DNA of 42,799 nt from CAYQVO01 sp964421085 (GTDB lineage: Bacteria; Bdellovibrionota_C; UBA2361; CAYQVO01): NCBI GenBank assembly GCA_964421085.1, contig CAYQVO010000033.1, positions 1 to 42,799 of the forward strand, written 5' to 3'. Both the position numbers and the translations under genes were made by a program. Positions 1 through 8,121 of the stretch are shown piece by piece (position 1 is the stretch's first letter; each line of letters opens with the position of its first letter). The notes under the pieces were generated by a model, which saw nothing but the letters and a program-made list of their open reading frames with translations, ran no database searches and was not told the origin of the DNA.

Positions 1-290
1 CGCTCCTCCAGAAGCCTCAGCGCCTCCAGCTTGAACTCCCGGCTGAATGTCCGTCTCGTTCCTCGGCCCCGGTCGGTCCATCCCTGCCCCGCTTGAATCC
101 CTCAAGAGCTCCGGCAAAAAACCGCTCCTGCCAGTGGTAATATAGAACAGAGCTCACCCCATGCTTGCGGCACACTCCTGACACCCCAGGATCTTTCGTC
201 AACGCCTCCTTGACGATGCGTACCTTCTGCTCCACCGTCCATTTCCGCCGCTCTTCATTCTGGCCCGCCATTTCATCTCCTCCCTGTTTG
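1..290 (-). mobile_element. Insertion sequence fragment at window edge (IS3/IS911-like)
   Basis: The minus strand carries a transposase helix-turn-helix ORF (stop at 17) with a good ribosome binding site (GGGAGGAG) just upstream. In the -1 frame relative to that ORF, bases about 1-75 encode TRRTFSREFKLEALRLLEE, a second OrfA-type transposase N-terminus, which runs off the window. Either the element is frameshifted here, the two frames are joined by programmed -1 frameshifting, or two elements abut. I could not define terminal inverted repeats. The outer end upstream of the ORF may lie near 300-325. Confidence 0.6.
17..271 (-). CDS. IS3-family OrfA-like transposase, helix-turn-helix part
   Basis: This 84-residue ORF begins MAGQNEERRKWTVEQKVRIV and continues with a GVSGVCRKHGVSSVLYYHWQ helix-turn-helix, the usual signature of OrfA-type transposase DNA-binding subunits (residues about 10-60). 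Family knowledge: OrfA binds the IS ends and works with a DDE-type OrfB, which is not visible because the window ends. The last 20 or so residues (after GAEE) do not look like transposase. The -1 frame at the same place resumes a transposase-like sequence, so the reading frame is probably shifted near position 75. A GGGAGGAG ribosome binding site precedes the ATG. Confidence 0.6.
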   Translation of the reverse strand: MAGQNEERRKWTVEQKVRIVKEALTKDPGVSGVCRKHGVSSVLYYHWQERFFAGALEGFKRGRDGPTGAEERDGHSAGSSSWRR

Positions 291-555
291 TCAGATGGAG
301 ACCACCAAATTTCTTCAGCCTATATATCCAATTCTCAGAGGAGCGGGACACTCGCTGCATATTCGACTTGCCTGGCACGGGAGAGTTTCCATATGCTCAC
401 ACTCGAAAGAATCGAAGAAATCTGCTGGAAGTTTCTTCGAACGAAGTCTTTTCCGTGGACCAAATCTGGACCAACGGGGACAAAAAGTCCCGGTAAGTAT
501 CAACAAGCTGCAACAAGGTAAGTGTAAACGGGCGTTGAAAAAATGCCCGGAATGA
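272..555. other. Intergenic region, no gene supported
   Basis: No convincing coding frame. It holds small inverted repeats: GGGAC-aaaaa-GTCCC at about 478-492 and CGGGC-N12-GCCCG at about 528-549. Neither is followed by a T-tract, so they are not clear terminators. The left part probably contains the outer end of the neighbouring insertion sequence. Confidence 0.4.
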
Positions 556-855
556 TTGAGTAAAATGAGCTGGTCTCAGATCTCCAACACGAATAACAAG
601 CCGTGTCAGCTCCACCTCGTGTATCTCGGCCCTTCGGATATCACGCTGGATGACCCGGCAGACGTCCTGCTTCGCCTCACTGCGCCCGCCGCTGCCGTTA
701 TATTAAGAGCTAAGTTCGATTATTATGGCGCGTTGCGAGCAAAGGAGGTGACTGTGAGCAATCTTGCTGGTATCCATTACGATGAATCATGCAACGACCG
801 GGTGGTGACAGGCATGAAGTTCATCGTCCGGAAGCAGGGGGAAATCTACAGGTAG
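556..855 (+). CDS. Hypothetical protein, 99 residues
   Basis: I do not recognise this ORF. It starts with TTG at 556 or ATG at 565 (both weakly supplied with a ribosome binding site) and stops 4 bp before the acyltransferase start codon, so it could be co-translated with that gene. The product is soluble-looking with alternating beta-type stretches (for example VLLRLTAPAAAVILRAKF and GMKFIVRKQGEIYR). A PilZ-like fold crossed my mind from the closing TGMKF segment, but the RxxxR and [D/N]xSxxG motifs of PilZ are absent. It may also be the tail of a gene disrupted by the neighbouring insertion sequence. Confidence 0.35.
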   Translation: MSKMSWSQISNTNNKPCQLHLVYLGPSDITLDDPADVLLRLTAPAAAVILRAKFDYYGALRAKEVTVSNLAGIHYDESCNDRVVTGMKFIVRKQGEIYR

Positions 856-859
856 TATT

Positions 860-2809
860 ATGAAATACCGCCCCGATATTGACGGCCTGAGAGCGATAGC
901 CGTGCTCATGGTCATCGTGTTCCACTTCAGAAGACCCGCATTGCCCGCGGGATTCATCGGAGTTGATATTTTCATGGTCGTATCCGGATACCTGATCACC
1001 CAGTTCATCGTACATGAGCTGGCAGCGGATAGATTTTCTTTCAAGGTTTTCTTTTTCCGGCGTGCCAGGCGAATCCTTCCAGCCTTGTTTTTTGTGGTAG
1101 CGTCTACTCTTCTCGCCGGCGGGTTCTTTTTTCTCCCAAAAGACCTGGAATCTCTATCCTCTTCGTCTATCTCCGCTGTCCTTTGCTCATCCAACATCTA
1201 CTTTTATCTGAAGCATGGAGGCTATTTTGGGCAAAAGGGAAGCGAAATTCCCCTGCTTCATACATGGTCTCTTGGCCTGGAAGAACAGTTTTACCTTGTA
1301 TGGCCCGTGCTTGTTGTCATTATTCTGCGTTTCTTCCGGCCCCGGAATGCGCTTCTCATAATAGCCGCGCTGTCTGCCTGTTCCTTCATCATAGCAGAGC
1401 AAGCTCTGCGGCTTAATCATTCAATGTTTGCATTTTACCTGCTGCCTCCACGGGCCGGCGAATTTCTCATGGGAGGATACCTTGCGCTTGCAGAGCAAAA
1501 CGGGAAGCTCAAAGGAGCATCGGTTCGTTTGAAGCAATTCATCTCGGCAATAGGCGCAGTTTTTATTCTCGCTCCGGCCTTTTTAATGTCATCTTTTACA
1601 CTCTTCCCCGGGATAAACTCTCTGTATCCATGTCTTGGAACGGTATTTATCATCTGGTCGGGCAACGACTTCAGAACCTTCATCTCCCGCATTCTTTCTC
1701 TCCGCCTGGTTGTTTATGTTGGATTGATTTCATACTCACTCTATCTCTGGCACTGGCCCATATATGTATTTCTGAATTATACGAACACGAATTTCTTCAT
1801 GCGAAGCCTTGCCGGGCTTTGTCTTGCGTTTCTTCTGGCCACGCTCACCTACCTGTTTGTTGAAAGGCCATGCCGGAAAATTGCTTATTCAAAGGCGCGT
1901 TCCTTCCTCGTGCTTATGCTGGTTTCAACAGCCGGCCTGGTTCTTGTCGCAGTCATATTCCTCAAGATGAAAGGACTCGATGGAATCACAGTGGATTCGC
2001 CGGCGTACAAGGAAGGACTTGAGCAAACGAGGGCCGAGACTGATTATGGTGCGCCATTTATCTGCAAATCAACTGAAATCGGCGATGTTTTCGCCGAGAA
2101 GAAATGCATTATTGGAGACCCGACAAAGCGGCCGAGCGGTTTGTTGTGGGGAGATTCCCATGCAGGCCATTATTCCGGATTCCTGCACAAGTTAGGAGTG
2201 GAACTCGGGTTTTCATTGCGGAACGTGATGTCGTCGTCGTGCCCGCCCTTTATAGGACCTCTCGGGAAATATCGCAGGACTTGTGCGGATTTCATGAGCC
2301 GGATAAAAACAGAGCTGAACAATTATCCGTCAGTTGTGGTCGGCGCTGCCTGGCAAAATTACTCGAATCTGGACGGTCAATTCCTCAACCAGCTCGACTT
2401 GTTGCTTGATTATCTGCAGAGTCTCAACAAGCCGGTAATTCTGTTATCCCAGGTTCCTGAGTTTGATCATTACGATCGGTTCTGTTCACTTAAACGCCTC
2501 CGTATGCCCTGGTTGAAGTGCAATGATATGGTATCATTCAAAAACGAGGGCGATATGAAGGCAAATATATGGTTAGAGGAGGAGGCGAGAAAGTATCCAA
2601 ATATCGCCGTGATTAATATCCGCGATCTCATATGTGACAACGAGCGTTGTTCGGCATATGTCGGAGGAAGGCCGGTATATTACGATACTGACCATCTGAG
2701 CTTCTCGGGAGCCCAGTTCCTTGCGGAAAAATTTCTCTCCGCTCATCCACGTTTATTGAATTTGCCTAACGCGTTCCAGGGATTCTTGCAGCGAGACTTA
2801 CATAACTGA
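860..2809 (+). CDS. Acyltransferase-3 / SGNH fusion (OafA/YrhL-like O-acetyltransferase)
   Basis: The 649-residue protein opens with YRPDIDGLRAIAVL...VFHF, the hallmark of acyltransferase-3 membrane proteins, with the family Arg (about residue 10) and His (about 22). Some ten hydrophobic segments follow to about residue 370. The remainder is an extracytoplasmic SGNH domain with block I GDSH (about 431-434) and block V TDHLS (about 610-614). Family role: acetyl transfer from the cytoplasm across the inner membrane onto O-antigen, peptidoglycan or exopolysaccharide sugars. The gene converges on the glycosyltransferase operon, overlapping the last gene by 44 bp, so a surface glycan made there is a plausible acceptor (inference). 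Length matches OafA-type fusions. Confidence 0.88.
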   Translation: MKYRPDIDGLRAIAVLMVIVFHFRRPALPAGFIGVDIFMVVSGYLITQFIVHELAADRFSFKVFFFRRARRILPALFFVVASTLLAGGFFFLPKDLESLSSSSISAVLCSSNIYFYLKHGGYFGQKGSEIPLLHTWSLGLEEQFYLVWPVLVVIILRFFRPRNALLIIAALSACSFIIAEQALRLNHSMFAFYLLPPRAGEFLMGGYLALAEQNGKLKGASVRLKQFISAIGAVFILAPAFLMSSFTLFPGINSLYPCLGTVFIIWSGNDFRTFISRILSLRLVVYVGLISYSLYLWHWPIYVFLNYTNTNFFMRSLAGLCLAFLLATLTYLFVERPCRKIAYSKARSFLVLMLVSTAGLVLVAVIFLKMKGLDGITVDSPAYKEGLEQTRAETDYGAPFICKSTEIGDVFAEKKCIIGDPTKRPSGLLWGDSHAGHYSGFLHKLGVELGFSLRNVMSSSCPPFIGPLGKYRRTCADFMSRIKTELNNYPSVVVGAAWQNYSNLDGQFLNQLDLLLDYLQSLNKPVILLSQVPEFDHYDRFCSLKRLRMPWLKCNDMVSFKNEGDMKANIWLEEEARKYPNIAVINIRDLICDNERCSAYVGGRPVYYDTDHLSFSGAQFLAEKFLSAHPRLLNLPNAFQGFLQRDLHN

Positions 2810-3593
2810 GAAAGCAGCGGCCGGCCGGCAATAATCTTCCGCGTTCCAATGCAAAAATTGCCAATTTCAGATAGGCGTCACGACGATCCCCCGGAGAAGC
2901 CCATTTCAAGGCAGGAAGTTCCCTTGCGATGTGTCCGAAAACAAGCCAGGGGACCTTCTCTGAATGAGCGGTACTAAGCGAGTCTGAGTGGAATCTGTAT
3001 ATATAGAGTCCTTTTTGAAGAGCGTGAATATCGGTATGTTTCGAAACCCTCAGCCAGTAATCAAAATCCTCGAAAAGTTCATGCTTTGGATTGTAGTCAC
3101 CTACCACGTCCCGGACGCTGCTTCGGTAAAGAAAGCATCCCCCTATGGGGCTCCGCTGGAGAAAGATTTTTTTGCTGCCCAGACGCTTTTCAAAGAGGAA
3201 CTCGAGATCGTCGTTTACCGCGGTGTATCCGGCGTATACCATTCCCACCTTTGGATGACTTTCAAGGTAGCGGACCATGACATCTATCGCATTAGCCCTG
3301 TACATATTGTCATCCGAGGTCCAGGTAAGATATTCGCCGCGGGCAGAGCGGAAACCTGTGTTCAGAGATTCGGGAAGGCGGAGATTCCGATCATTGCGCA
3401 CGTACCTGACCCTCTCATCTTTCTCTATGAAGGCATTTACTACTTTGGCGGTATCATCGGATGAACAATCATCGACCACTATGAGTTCGAGGTTACTGTG
3501 TGTCTGGCAAAGGCAGCTTTCAATAGACGCCGGCAGGTAATGGCACCTGTTATATGTCGGGAGAACTATTGTTACGAGAGGTCCCTCCGACAT
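2766..3593 (-). CDS. Family 2 glycosyltransferase
   Basis: The 275-residue protein starts with VTIVLPTYNRCHYLPASIES and has LIVVDDCSSDDT (nucleotide-sugar binding Asp pair, about residues 37-48) and WTSDDN (the DXD-equivalent, about 91-96), diagnostic of a GT-A fold GT2 enzyme. Family role: transfer of a sugar from a nucleotide sugar to a glycan, lipid or peptide in the cytoplasm. The acceptor cannot be read from sequence. It is the last gene of the minus-strand operon, starting 3 bp after the preceding GT4-like gene stops, with GGGGGAG as ribosome binding site inside that gene's tail. Its 3' end overlaps the convergent acyltransferase by 44 bp. Confidence 0.88.
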   Translation of the reverse strand: MSEGPLVTIVLPTYNRCHYLPASIESCLCQTHSNLELIVVDDCSSDDTAKVVNAFIEKDERVRYVRNDRNLRLPESLNTGFRSARGEYLTWTSDDNMYRANAIDVMVRYLESHPKVGMVYAGYTAVNDDLEFLFEKRLGSKKIFLQRSPIGGCFLYRSSVRDVVGDYNPKHELFEDFDYWLRVSKHTDIHALQKGLYIYRFHSDSLSTAHSEKVPWLVFGHIARELPALKWASPGDRRDAYLKLAIFALERGRLLPAGRCFLSYVSLAARIPGTR

Positions 3594-3596
3594 TCT

Positions 3597-4577
3597 TTAT
3601 CTCCCCCTTTCATTGCTTCCGGAGAGCTGCTGCGCCATTTTGCTGAATATCTTCAGAACTCTTGCCTCCCACTTTTCCACGTCATAATTCTCCACCACCA
3701 TCTGCCGCGCTGCAGAAGTCATCCCGTGATACTGTGCCGGGTCTCTCTCGAACATATTCATGCCGGATTTCACCTTGTTGAACAGGTCCAGAACATCATG
3801 GGTATCAGCACGGAGGCACATTCCTCTTCTGAAAAATTCTCTGCCGCCAATTCCGTCGAAACCGATTACAAGCGCTTCACTTGCCATGGCTTCGAGGGCG
3901 AGCATTCCAAGCCCTTCAACAGGAGAAGCTGTGACATAGATTGCTGACTCTCTCAGGATCTTTCTTACTACCTCAGGATGCTCCTGGTATATTGGGACGC
4001 ATCTCCAGGAACCGGCGTATTGCGAGGATCGAAGAAGCAATAAAAGATACCTCAGTTCATCCTCCCCTTTTCCGGCATTGAAGGCGATTTGTTTTCGCTT
4101 TCTACCAGGCTTGAACCTTTTGACATCGATCCCCACCCCGGCGTTGAAAAGCGGTTTCTCAGGAATAAGTTCCATGACGAGACGTTTCAGGTACTTGCTT
4201 ACGACAATCGAGCCGAAATAGCGGCGATTCCTGGCGAGCCTGTTTCTGGAGAATTCGAGATTGTAGAGAGAGTCTGTATTGAACGAAGTCATTTGAAAAA
4301 GTCCCGACACGTTCCAGTCAGTTCTGCCTTCCCGAAGAATGGCGCCTAAATTCCATTCAGGAACCAGTATCAGATCGCCGGGTGAGGGGCGAAGTGACGA
4401 GTTCGGGATAGTGAGTGTTTCAGGGTGATCGGCATAAGGGTAATAGTAACCCCGTTTTTCCTGCACCATCCGGGCAGTAAGGCCGTTGCGATTCAGAACA
4501 TCGACAATCCTGTACATAACGCTCAGGCCGCCGTTTGGCGTTTCGACGTCACATCCTAAAAAGAAAAAACAAGTCAT
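3597..4577 (-). CDS. GT4-like (GT-B fold) glycosyltransferase
   Basis: The 326-residue product has an N-terminal CDVETPNGGLSVMYRI segment typical of the GT1/GT4 acceptor-binding region (glycine-rich loop followed by a helix) and a C-terminal SPVEGLGMLALEAMASEALV (about residues 218-237), the E-x7-E nucleotide-sugar binding motif of GT4 enzymes. It is shorter than the usual 360-400 residues. Its start overlaps the end of the peptidase-nucleotidyltransferase gene by 4 bp (ATGA), so the two are translationally coupled. Context suggests glycan or glycopeptide synthesis, but donor and acceptor are unknown. Confidence 0.8.
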   Translation of the reverse strand: MTCFFFLGCDVETPNGGLSVMYRIVDVLNRNGLTARMVQEKRGYYYPYADHPETLTIPNSSLRPSPGDLILVPEWNLGAILREGRTDWNVSGLFQMTSFNTDSLYNLEFSRNRLARNRRYFGSIVVSKYLKRLVMELIPEKPLFNAGVGIDVKRFKPGRKRKQIAFNAGKGEDELRYLLLLLRSSQYAGSWRCVPIYQEHPEVVRKILRESAIYVTASPVEGLGMLALEAMASEALVIGFDGIGGREFFRRGMCLRADTHDVLDLFNKVKSGMNMFERDPAQYHGMTSAARQMVVENYDVEKWEARVLKIFSKMAQQLSGSNERGR

Positions 4578-6457
4578 TTGTACTTCTCTCTAAGTTCATT
4601 CAAGCGGCGATCTGCCTCCCCGGCCGCGAATCGAAAAGCGTCACTTAGCGATCCGGAAAACGAATATCCATGAGAACGCAGGTGCCGAAGGCTCTCTTCG
4701 CAGGGTGTTTGCTCTTTCAGCAGCATATGGAAACAATGCCTGTGAATCAGCGGAATAAAGGGGATGAAATCTTCCGCCTCCGCCCCTTCACTTACCTCGG
4801 GCATTATTCCTGTACGAAGACCGAGCAGAATAATTGCCAGGCGCTGAAACTGCAACCATACATTAAGAGAGGGAGCCTTGATTGCGCGATTCGATACTGC
4901 ATGCAGGCGATTGGCAAGGGCGAGGCCGTCGGCAGCAAGCCTGGCGTACCAGAGCCACCGGACCGTGTCATCCCCCCTGTCGCCTTTGAAATAATCGATG
5001 AAGATGCGGTAGGTGTTGACTGCAATCAGGCGAAATACATTTTCGGAAAGCAAATACGGAGAATATCCAAGGTGCACTCCGGCGCCTTTGCATTCGAGTG
5101 AAAGTCGTCCGAGAAGTTCTTTGCCTCCTGCATCGTAAGGGAAAACAATCCATGCCCGATCAATAGAAGGAAGAAGAGGAGCCTCGAGAGAAAATGGCAG
5201 GTCGACTCCGGCGAGCAAAAAGAAATCGCGAAGGTTTGGCGAAAGGCCGTGAAGATATTCATGCAGTTGCTGGTAGCACGAGCAGAAATGTTCTGCCCTG
5301 ATTTTCCGATTCGAAGCCAAATCATCTACATTGTCACTGATAATTCTGAGCGTAGATGAACCCATGGCGCCGGCCCGGAGGAATCGAAGAAATTTTTCTC
5401 TCGCAGGTACGAAGTCTTTAAGGGTTGCCGGAGGATTTTCAAGATAATGGACGGCAATTACTGCATTGAGAAGATGTTTTCGCATAGTCCGCCGGGCAGT
5501 CTCCCGCAGAGGAGAGTCCCATTGAAAGCGGATCACCGACTCGCAGAAGTACTGAAGCGCTTGACGAAGCTCCGTGAGACAGTCAAGCCTCACCTTGAAC
5601 GGGTGGAGGATGTTTTTTTCTTTCGAAGGCTGCTGCAACTCTCCCGTCAACGCTCTCCACGAAGGTACCTCCAGCTGCCTGTATTCGTGCCGCCCGCAGA
5701 AATCCAGATCATCCATCGTGCCGACCCACACCTCTCCGAGAAAAGGGATGGCTTTCCGGAATAATGACAGCAGGGAAAAAGCTCTTTGCCATTTTTCGGG
5801 ATAATTCGAAACAATTCCAAGGTCGACATCGCTCAAACCGGGAACCCATTCATTCAATGCAAAGCTTCGCCTGGCAAACACGCACTCTGCCCTTGAGGCA
5901 AGGCGCAAAGCGACTGCCGTCCCATAAACACTGATGCGGGAGAGAATCCGTATCGTTGCACCGGCGATAGGCATTTTCCCCAGGCGAAATATTACGCTCT
6001 GCAGACGCGATCTGAAAAAAAGAAAGGTCCGAAGAAGACAGGACAGGAGCTTGCTCCTCAAGCTCCTGATGCGCCAGGAAAGAGAGTCTCTGGCAATCTT
6101 AATCGGTCCATTCTGTATCACCCTGACACGTCCCCTGTATTGCGAAAACGGGATAGGCTGATCATCAGCATCGCTGCTGTCACCACGTGTCGTGATAGTC
6201 CTGGAACTGAAGTCGATAGCGATGACGCGATGCGCCAAATATCCAGCAGGCGCCTTGAAGACCACGATCTCTCCCTTCTTGAGAGAACGCGGCTCAGCCT
6301 TTTCTATCATTATGAAGCTTCCCGGCGGGCTCATGTACCGCATGCTTTCCGTAAGAACTATGCAGCGCCATTCAACCCCGATTTCGAGTTTCTCCCGTAT
6401 AATCTCATCCAGATCGTTCGCGAGATGTGATGGCGCAAACGTACTCAACTGGTACAT
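4574..6457 (-). CDS. S24/S26-type serine peptidase fused to a nucleotidyltransferase
   Basis: This 627-residue protein joins two domains. Residues about 28-115 resemble an S26 signal-peptidase core: LTESMRYMSPPGSFIMI (candidate nucleophile Ser38), YLAHRVIAID (His76) and TTRGDSSDADDQPI (acidic cluster from Asp93). This fits the Ser-His-Asp archaeal/ER-type arrangement rather than Ser-Lys. From about residue 190 there is a nucleotidyltransferase-like segment, LNEWVPGLSDVDLGIV, with the paired Asp210/Asp212 expected for metal binding, followed by an alpha-helical region to the end. Free-standing S24/S26 peptidases and nucleotidyltransferases occur near PqqD and lasso-type leader genes in other bacteria; here they are one polypeptide. 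Proposed roles (inference): leader cleavage plus nucleotidylation of a peptide or sugar. It follows the PqqD-tailed glycosyltransferase by 12 bp. Confidence 0.7.
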   Translation of the reverse strand: MYQLSTFAPSHLANDLDEIIREKLEIGVEWRCIVLTESMRYMSPPGSFIMIEKAEPRSLKKGEIVVFKAPAGYLAHRVIAIDFSSRTITTRGDSSDADDQPIPFSQYRGRVRVIQNGPIKIARDSLSWRIRSLRSKLLSCLLRTFLFFRSRLQSVIFRLGKMPIAGATIRILSRISVYGTAVALRLASRAECVFARRSFALNEWVPGLSDVDLGIVSNYPEKWQRAFSLLSLFRKAIPFLGEVWVGTMDDLDFCGRHEYRQLEVPSWRALTGELQQPSKEKNILHPFKVRLDCLTELRQALQYFCESVIRFQWDSPLRETARRTMRKHLLNAVIAVHYLENPPATLKDFVPAREKFLRFLRAGAMGSSTLRIISDNVDDLASNRKIRAEHFCSCYQQLHEYLHGLSPNLRDFFLLAGVDLPFSLEAPLLPSIDRAWIVFPYDAGGKELLGRLSLECKGAGVHLGYSPYLLSENVFRLIAVNTYRIFIDYFKGDRGDDTVRWLWYARLAADGLALANRLHAVSNRAIKAPSLNVWLQFQRLAIILLGLRTGIMPEVSEGAEAEDFIPFIPLIHRHCFHMLLKEQTPCEESLRHLRSHGYSFSGSLSDAFRFAAGEADRRLNELREKYK

Positions 6458-6469
6458 CTCTCAGGCCTG

Positions 6470-7672
6470 TCAGGATTCATAGATTAGAGCCTCGACATGC
6501 GAGCAGGGATAACATTGCCTGAAATCGATGTTCTCGAAAATCAGGAGTCCGCTATCACATAATTGTTCCATAAAACGCCTCACATCGAGCTGAACTTCTT
6601 CTTTATCCGTGTCATATTCCTCGAGAATTGGTGCAGTGATTTCCTCTTCACTATGGCATCCTGAAATCAGCTGTTGGAACACCCGGGATTCGATCTCTCC
6701 CACGTCCCAGAGAGCAAACGGAAGATTCAAAAGGGTGAGACCATGATCAGAAAGCGCGAATCGAAGAGAAGGAACTGTCCTGAGCCGGCCTGCTTCATTG
6801 GAGAAATAATAAGCTCTGGAATTTCCCTTTTTTACAAGAAGAGCGAGGTCATCCTTGCTTCCGGTGTGATCTTTTGAACAGCGCCCCGCCAGAATGCCAA
6901 GATAAAAGGCAATCCGATGTGCGACGTTTTCAATATCACCATGAACAATCGGGCCGGAATCGACCTGCTTCCACCATTTAAGCTGGAAGTGACGCCAGGA
7001 TCGACCCTTGGCAAAGTATCGAGCAAGGGGAGTTAAACCAGAGGGAGGTTTCAGCTCAAAACACGCAGTAGCTGAAGTGAAGTAAGGTATATATCCCGAC
7101 AGAAGTATCTTCCAGGTAAGATCGAGATCTTCCATCTCCATCAATGACTCGTCGAACAGTCCGCACTCAAGGAAGACCGAACGACGGTACATGCATCCGC
7201 CCGTCGCGAGACAAGGCATTAAGCCGTTTCCGACGGGCAAAGGAACGGGTTTTAAAGGTCCTTCTTTCCAGCTTCGGGCGTTATTCAGGTCAAGATCCGG
7301 GGACAAATGGAGAAAGATCTGCGCTTGAGCGCCTCCGACCTGCTCATTTGAAAAGAGTCCTGAGAGAACGAGAAGCCAATCGGGTGCTACAACGCAGTCA
7401 GCATCAATGAAGGCTATAAGTTCACCCTTCGAACGTAGCGCTCCGGCGTTCCGCGCTCTGGAACGGTTGCCGCCTTCGGTAGTTACTACTTGCGCGCCGA
7501 AAGACTCGGCTCTTGATTTGGTGTCATCGGAAGAAGCATCGTTGACAACAATCACCTCGAGTTTTTCGCGTGGATATCCGTTCTGCTGAATGGATGCAAG
7601 AGTTTTTGAAATTGTTTTCCCGGCATTTCGGGCGGGAACAACTATACTGATAAAAGGCAGCGTTGAAGTCAT
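6470..7672 (-). CDS. Family 2 glycosyltransferase with C-terminal PqqD-like domain
   Basis: Residues 1-230 are a GT2 catalytic domain: FISIVVPARNAGKTISKTLA, VIVVNDASSDDT, AFIDADCVV (DXD equivalent) and LMEMEDLDLTWK (catalytic-base region). Residues about 295-380 look like PqqD: SLRFALSDHGLTLLNL, then a helix, then EEITAPILEEY, DVRRFMEQLCDSGLL. PqqD domains are RiPP recognition elements that bind leader peptides, so fusion to a glycosyltransferase suggests a peptide acceptor (inference). The tail has a CYPC motif near residue 387. The start overlaps the separate PqqD gene by 4 bp. An alternative is a sugar transferase in which the PqqD-like fold has lost peptide binding. Confidence 0.75.
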   Translation of the reverse strand: MTSTLPFISIVVPARNAGKTISKTLASIQQNGYPREKLEVIVVNDASSDDTKSRAESFGAQVVTTEGGNRSRARNAGALRSKGELIAFIDADCVVAPDWLLVLSGLFSNEQVGGAQAQIFLHLSPDLDLNNARSWKEGPLKPVPLPVGNGLMPCLATGGCMYRRSVFLECGLFDESLMEMEDLDLTWKILLSGYIPYFTSATACFELKPPSGLTPLARYFAKGRSWRHFQLKWWKQVDSGPIVHGDIENVAHRIAFYLGILAGRCSKDHTGSKDDLALLVKKGNSRAYYFSNEAGRLRTVPSLRFALSDHGLTLLNLPFALWDVGEIESRVFQQLISGCHSEEEITAPILEEYDTDKEEVQLDVRRFMEQLCDSGLLIFENIDFRQCYPCSHVEALIYES

Positions 7673-7926
7673 TGAAGCAATTTCGATTCCCGAAGCTGAG
7701 CTATGAAGGTTGCCGCGTCAGCTTCCGCAACATCCCTCTGGATAGAATATCTCTCACAGATGCCGCTGATGACGGATTCATCATCAGCGCCTGATGCCAA
7801 TCTCAGCCATATGAAAGCTTCAATGCCCCGAAGTTCATAACATTCGCCTTCGGCAATGTTTGCAACCAGAACACCTCCAAGCCTTTCGCGCCAGCCGACT
7901 TCGCGAGGAATCGCGTAATTGGACAT
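7669..7926 (-). CDS. PqqD-family protein (RiPP recognition element)
   Basis: The 85-residue protein matches the PqqD pattern: beta strands at the N-terminus (GVLVANIAEGECYELRG), then IEAFIWLRLASG, a helix DESVISGICERY, and a closing DAATFIAQLRESKLLQ. PqqD proteins bind the leader of a ribosomally made peptide and present it to a modifying enzyme. It lies directly behind the short precursor-like ORF (22-bp gap) and overlaps the following glycosyltransferase by 4 bp. The ATG at 7926 has GGAG directly against it, an unusual spacing; an in-frame CTG lies two codons upstream and a stop seven codons upstream, so the start must lie close to here. Confidence 0.8.
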   Translation of the reverse strand: MSNYAIPREVGWRERLGGVLVANIAEGECYELRGIEAFIWLRLASGADDESVISGICERYSIQRDVAEADAATFIAQLRESKLLQ

Positions 7927-7936
7927 CTCCAGTCGC

Positions 7937-7956
7937 GTGAATCGTCAATTATTCAC
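7937..7956 (-). other. Small inverted repeat between precursor ORF and PqqD gene
   Basis: Reading the minus strand, GTGAAT-aattgacg-ATTCAC forms a 6-bp stem with an 8-nt loop that overlaps the stop codon of the small peptide ORF. A weak hairpin here could protect the precursor mRNA 3' end or lower downstream expression, as in many RiPP operons. There is no T-tract, so it is not a normal terminator. Confidence 0.3.
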
Positions 7957-8092
7957 TGCAAAGCGCGATAAGCTTGATTGGTCTGTTGAGCCGCGGCGCC
8001 GTGTAGGCCTTCTTCCCAGACTGTCTGGTATTTTCTTTTTCTTCAGCGTCCTGAGAAGCAGACGCCGTGTTTAAGTTCTTCTTCTGATCCAT
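7949..8092 (-). CDS. Candidate RiPP precursor with YxxPxL leader-type motif, 47 residues
   Basis: This ORF is too short for ordinary calling. It starts MDQKKNLNTASASQDAEEKE and ends KKAYTAPRLNRPIKLIALC followed by Ser-Glu and TAA. A GAAGGA ribosome binding site lies 6 nt upstream of the ATG. Residues 28-35 (K-A-Y-T-A-P-R-L) fit the YxxPxL motif of lasso-family leaders, which the B1/PqqD-type recognition protein binds. In those leaders, hydrophobic residues and then L-T follow at fixed spacing; here L41 and L44 are kept and Cys45 sits where Thr is usual. Only three residues (C-S-E) follow, so there is no normal lasso core. Position inside the operon, 22 bp before a PqqD gene, supports it as that protein's substrate (inference). 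Confidence 0.62.
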   Translation of the reverse strand: MDQKKNLNTASASQDAEEKENTRQSGKKAYTAPRLNRPIKLIALCSE

Positions 8093-8121
8093 AACAGTTC
8101 CTTCGAAAGCATAATAATAGC

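Noticed and set aside
556..855. PilZ domain protein
   Set aside because: The c-di-GMP binding motifs RxxxR and [D/N]xSxxG are absent.
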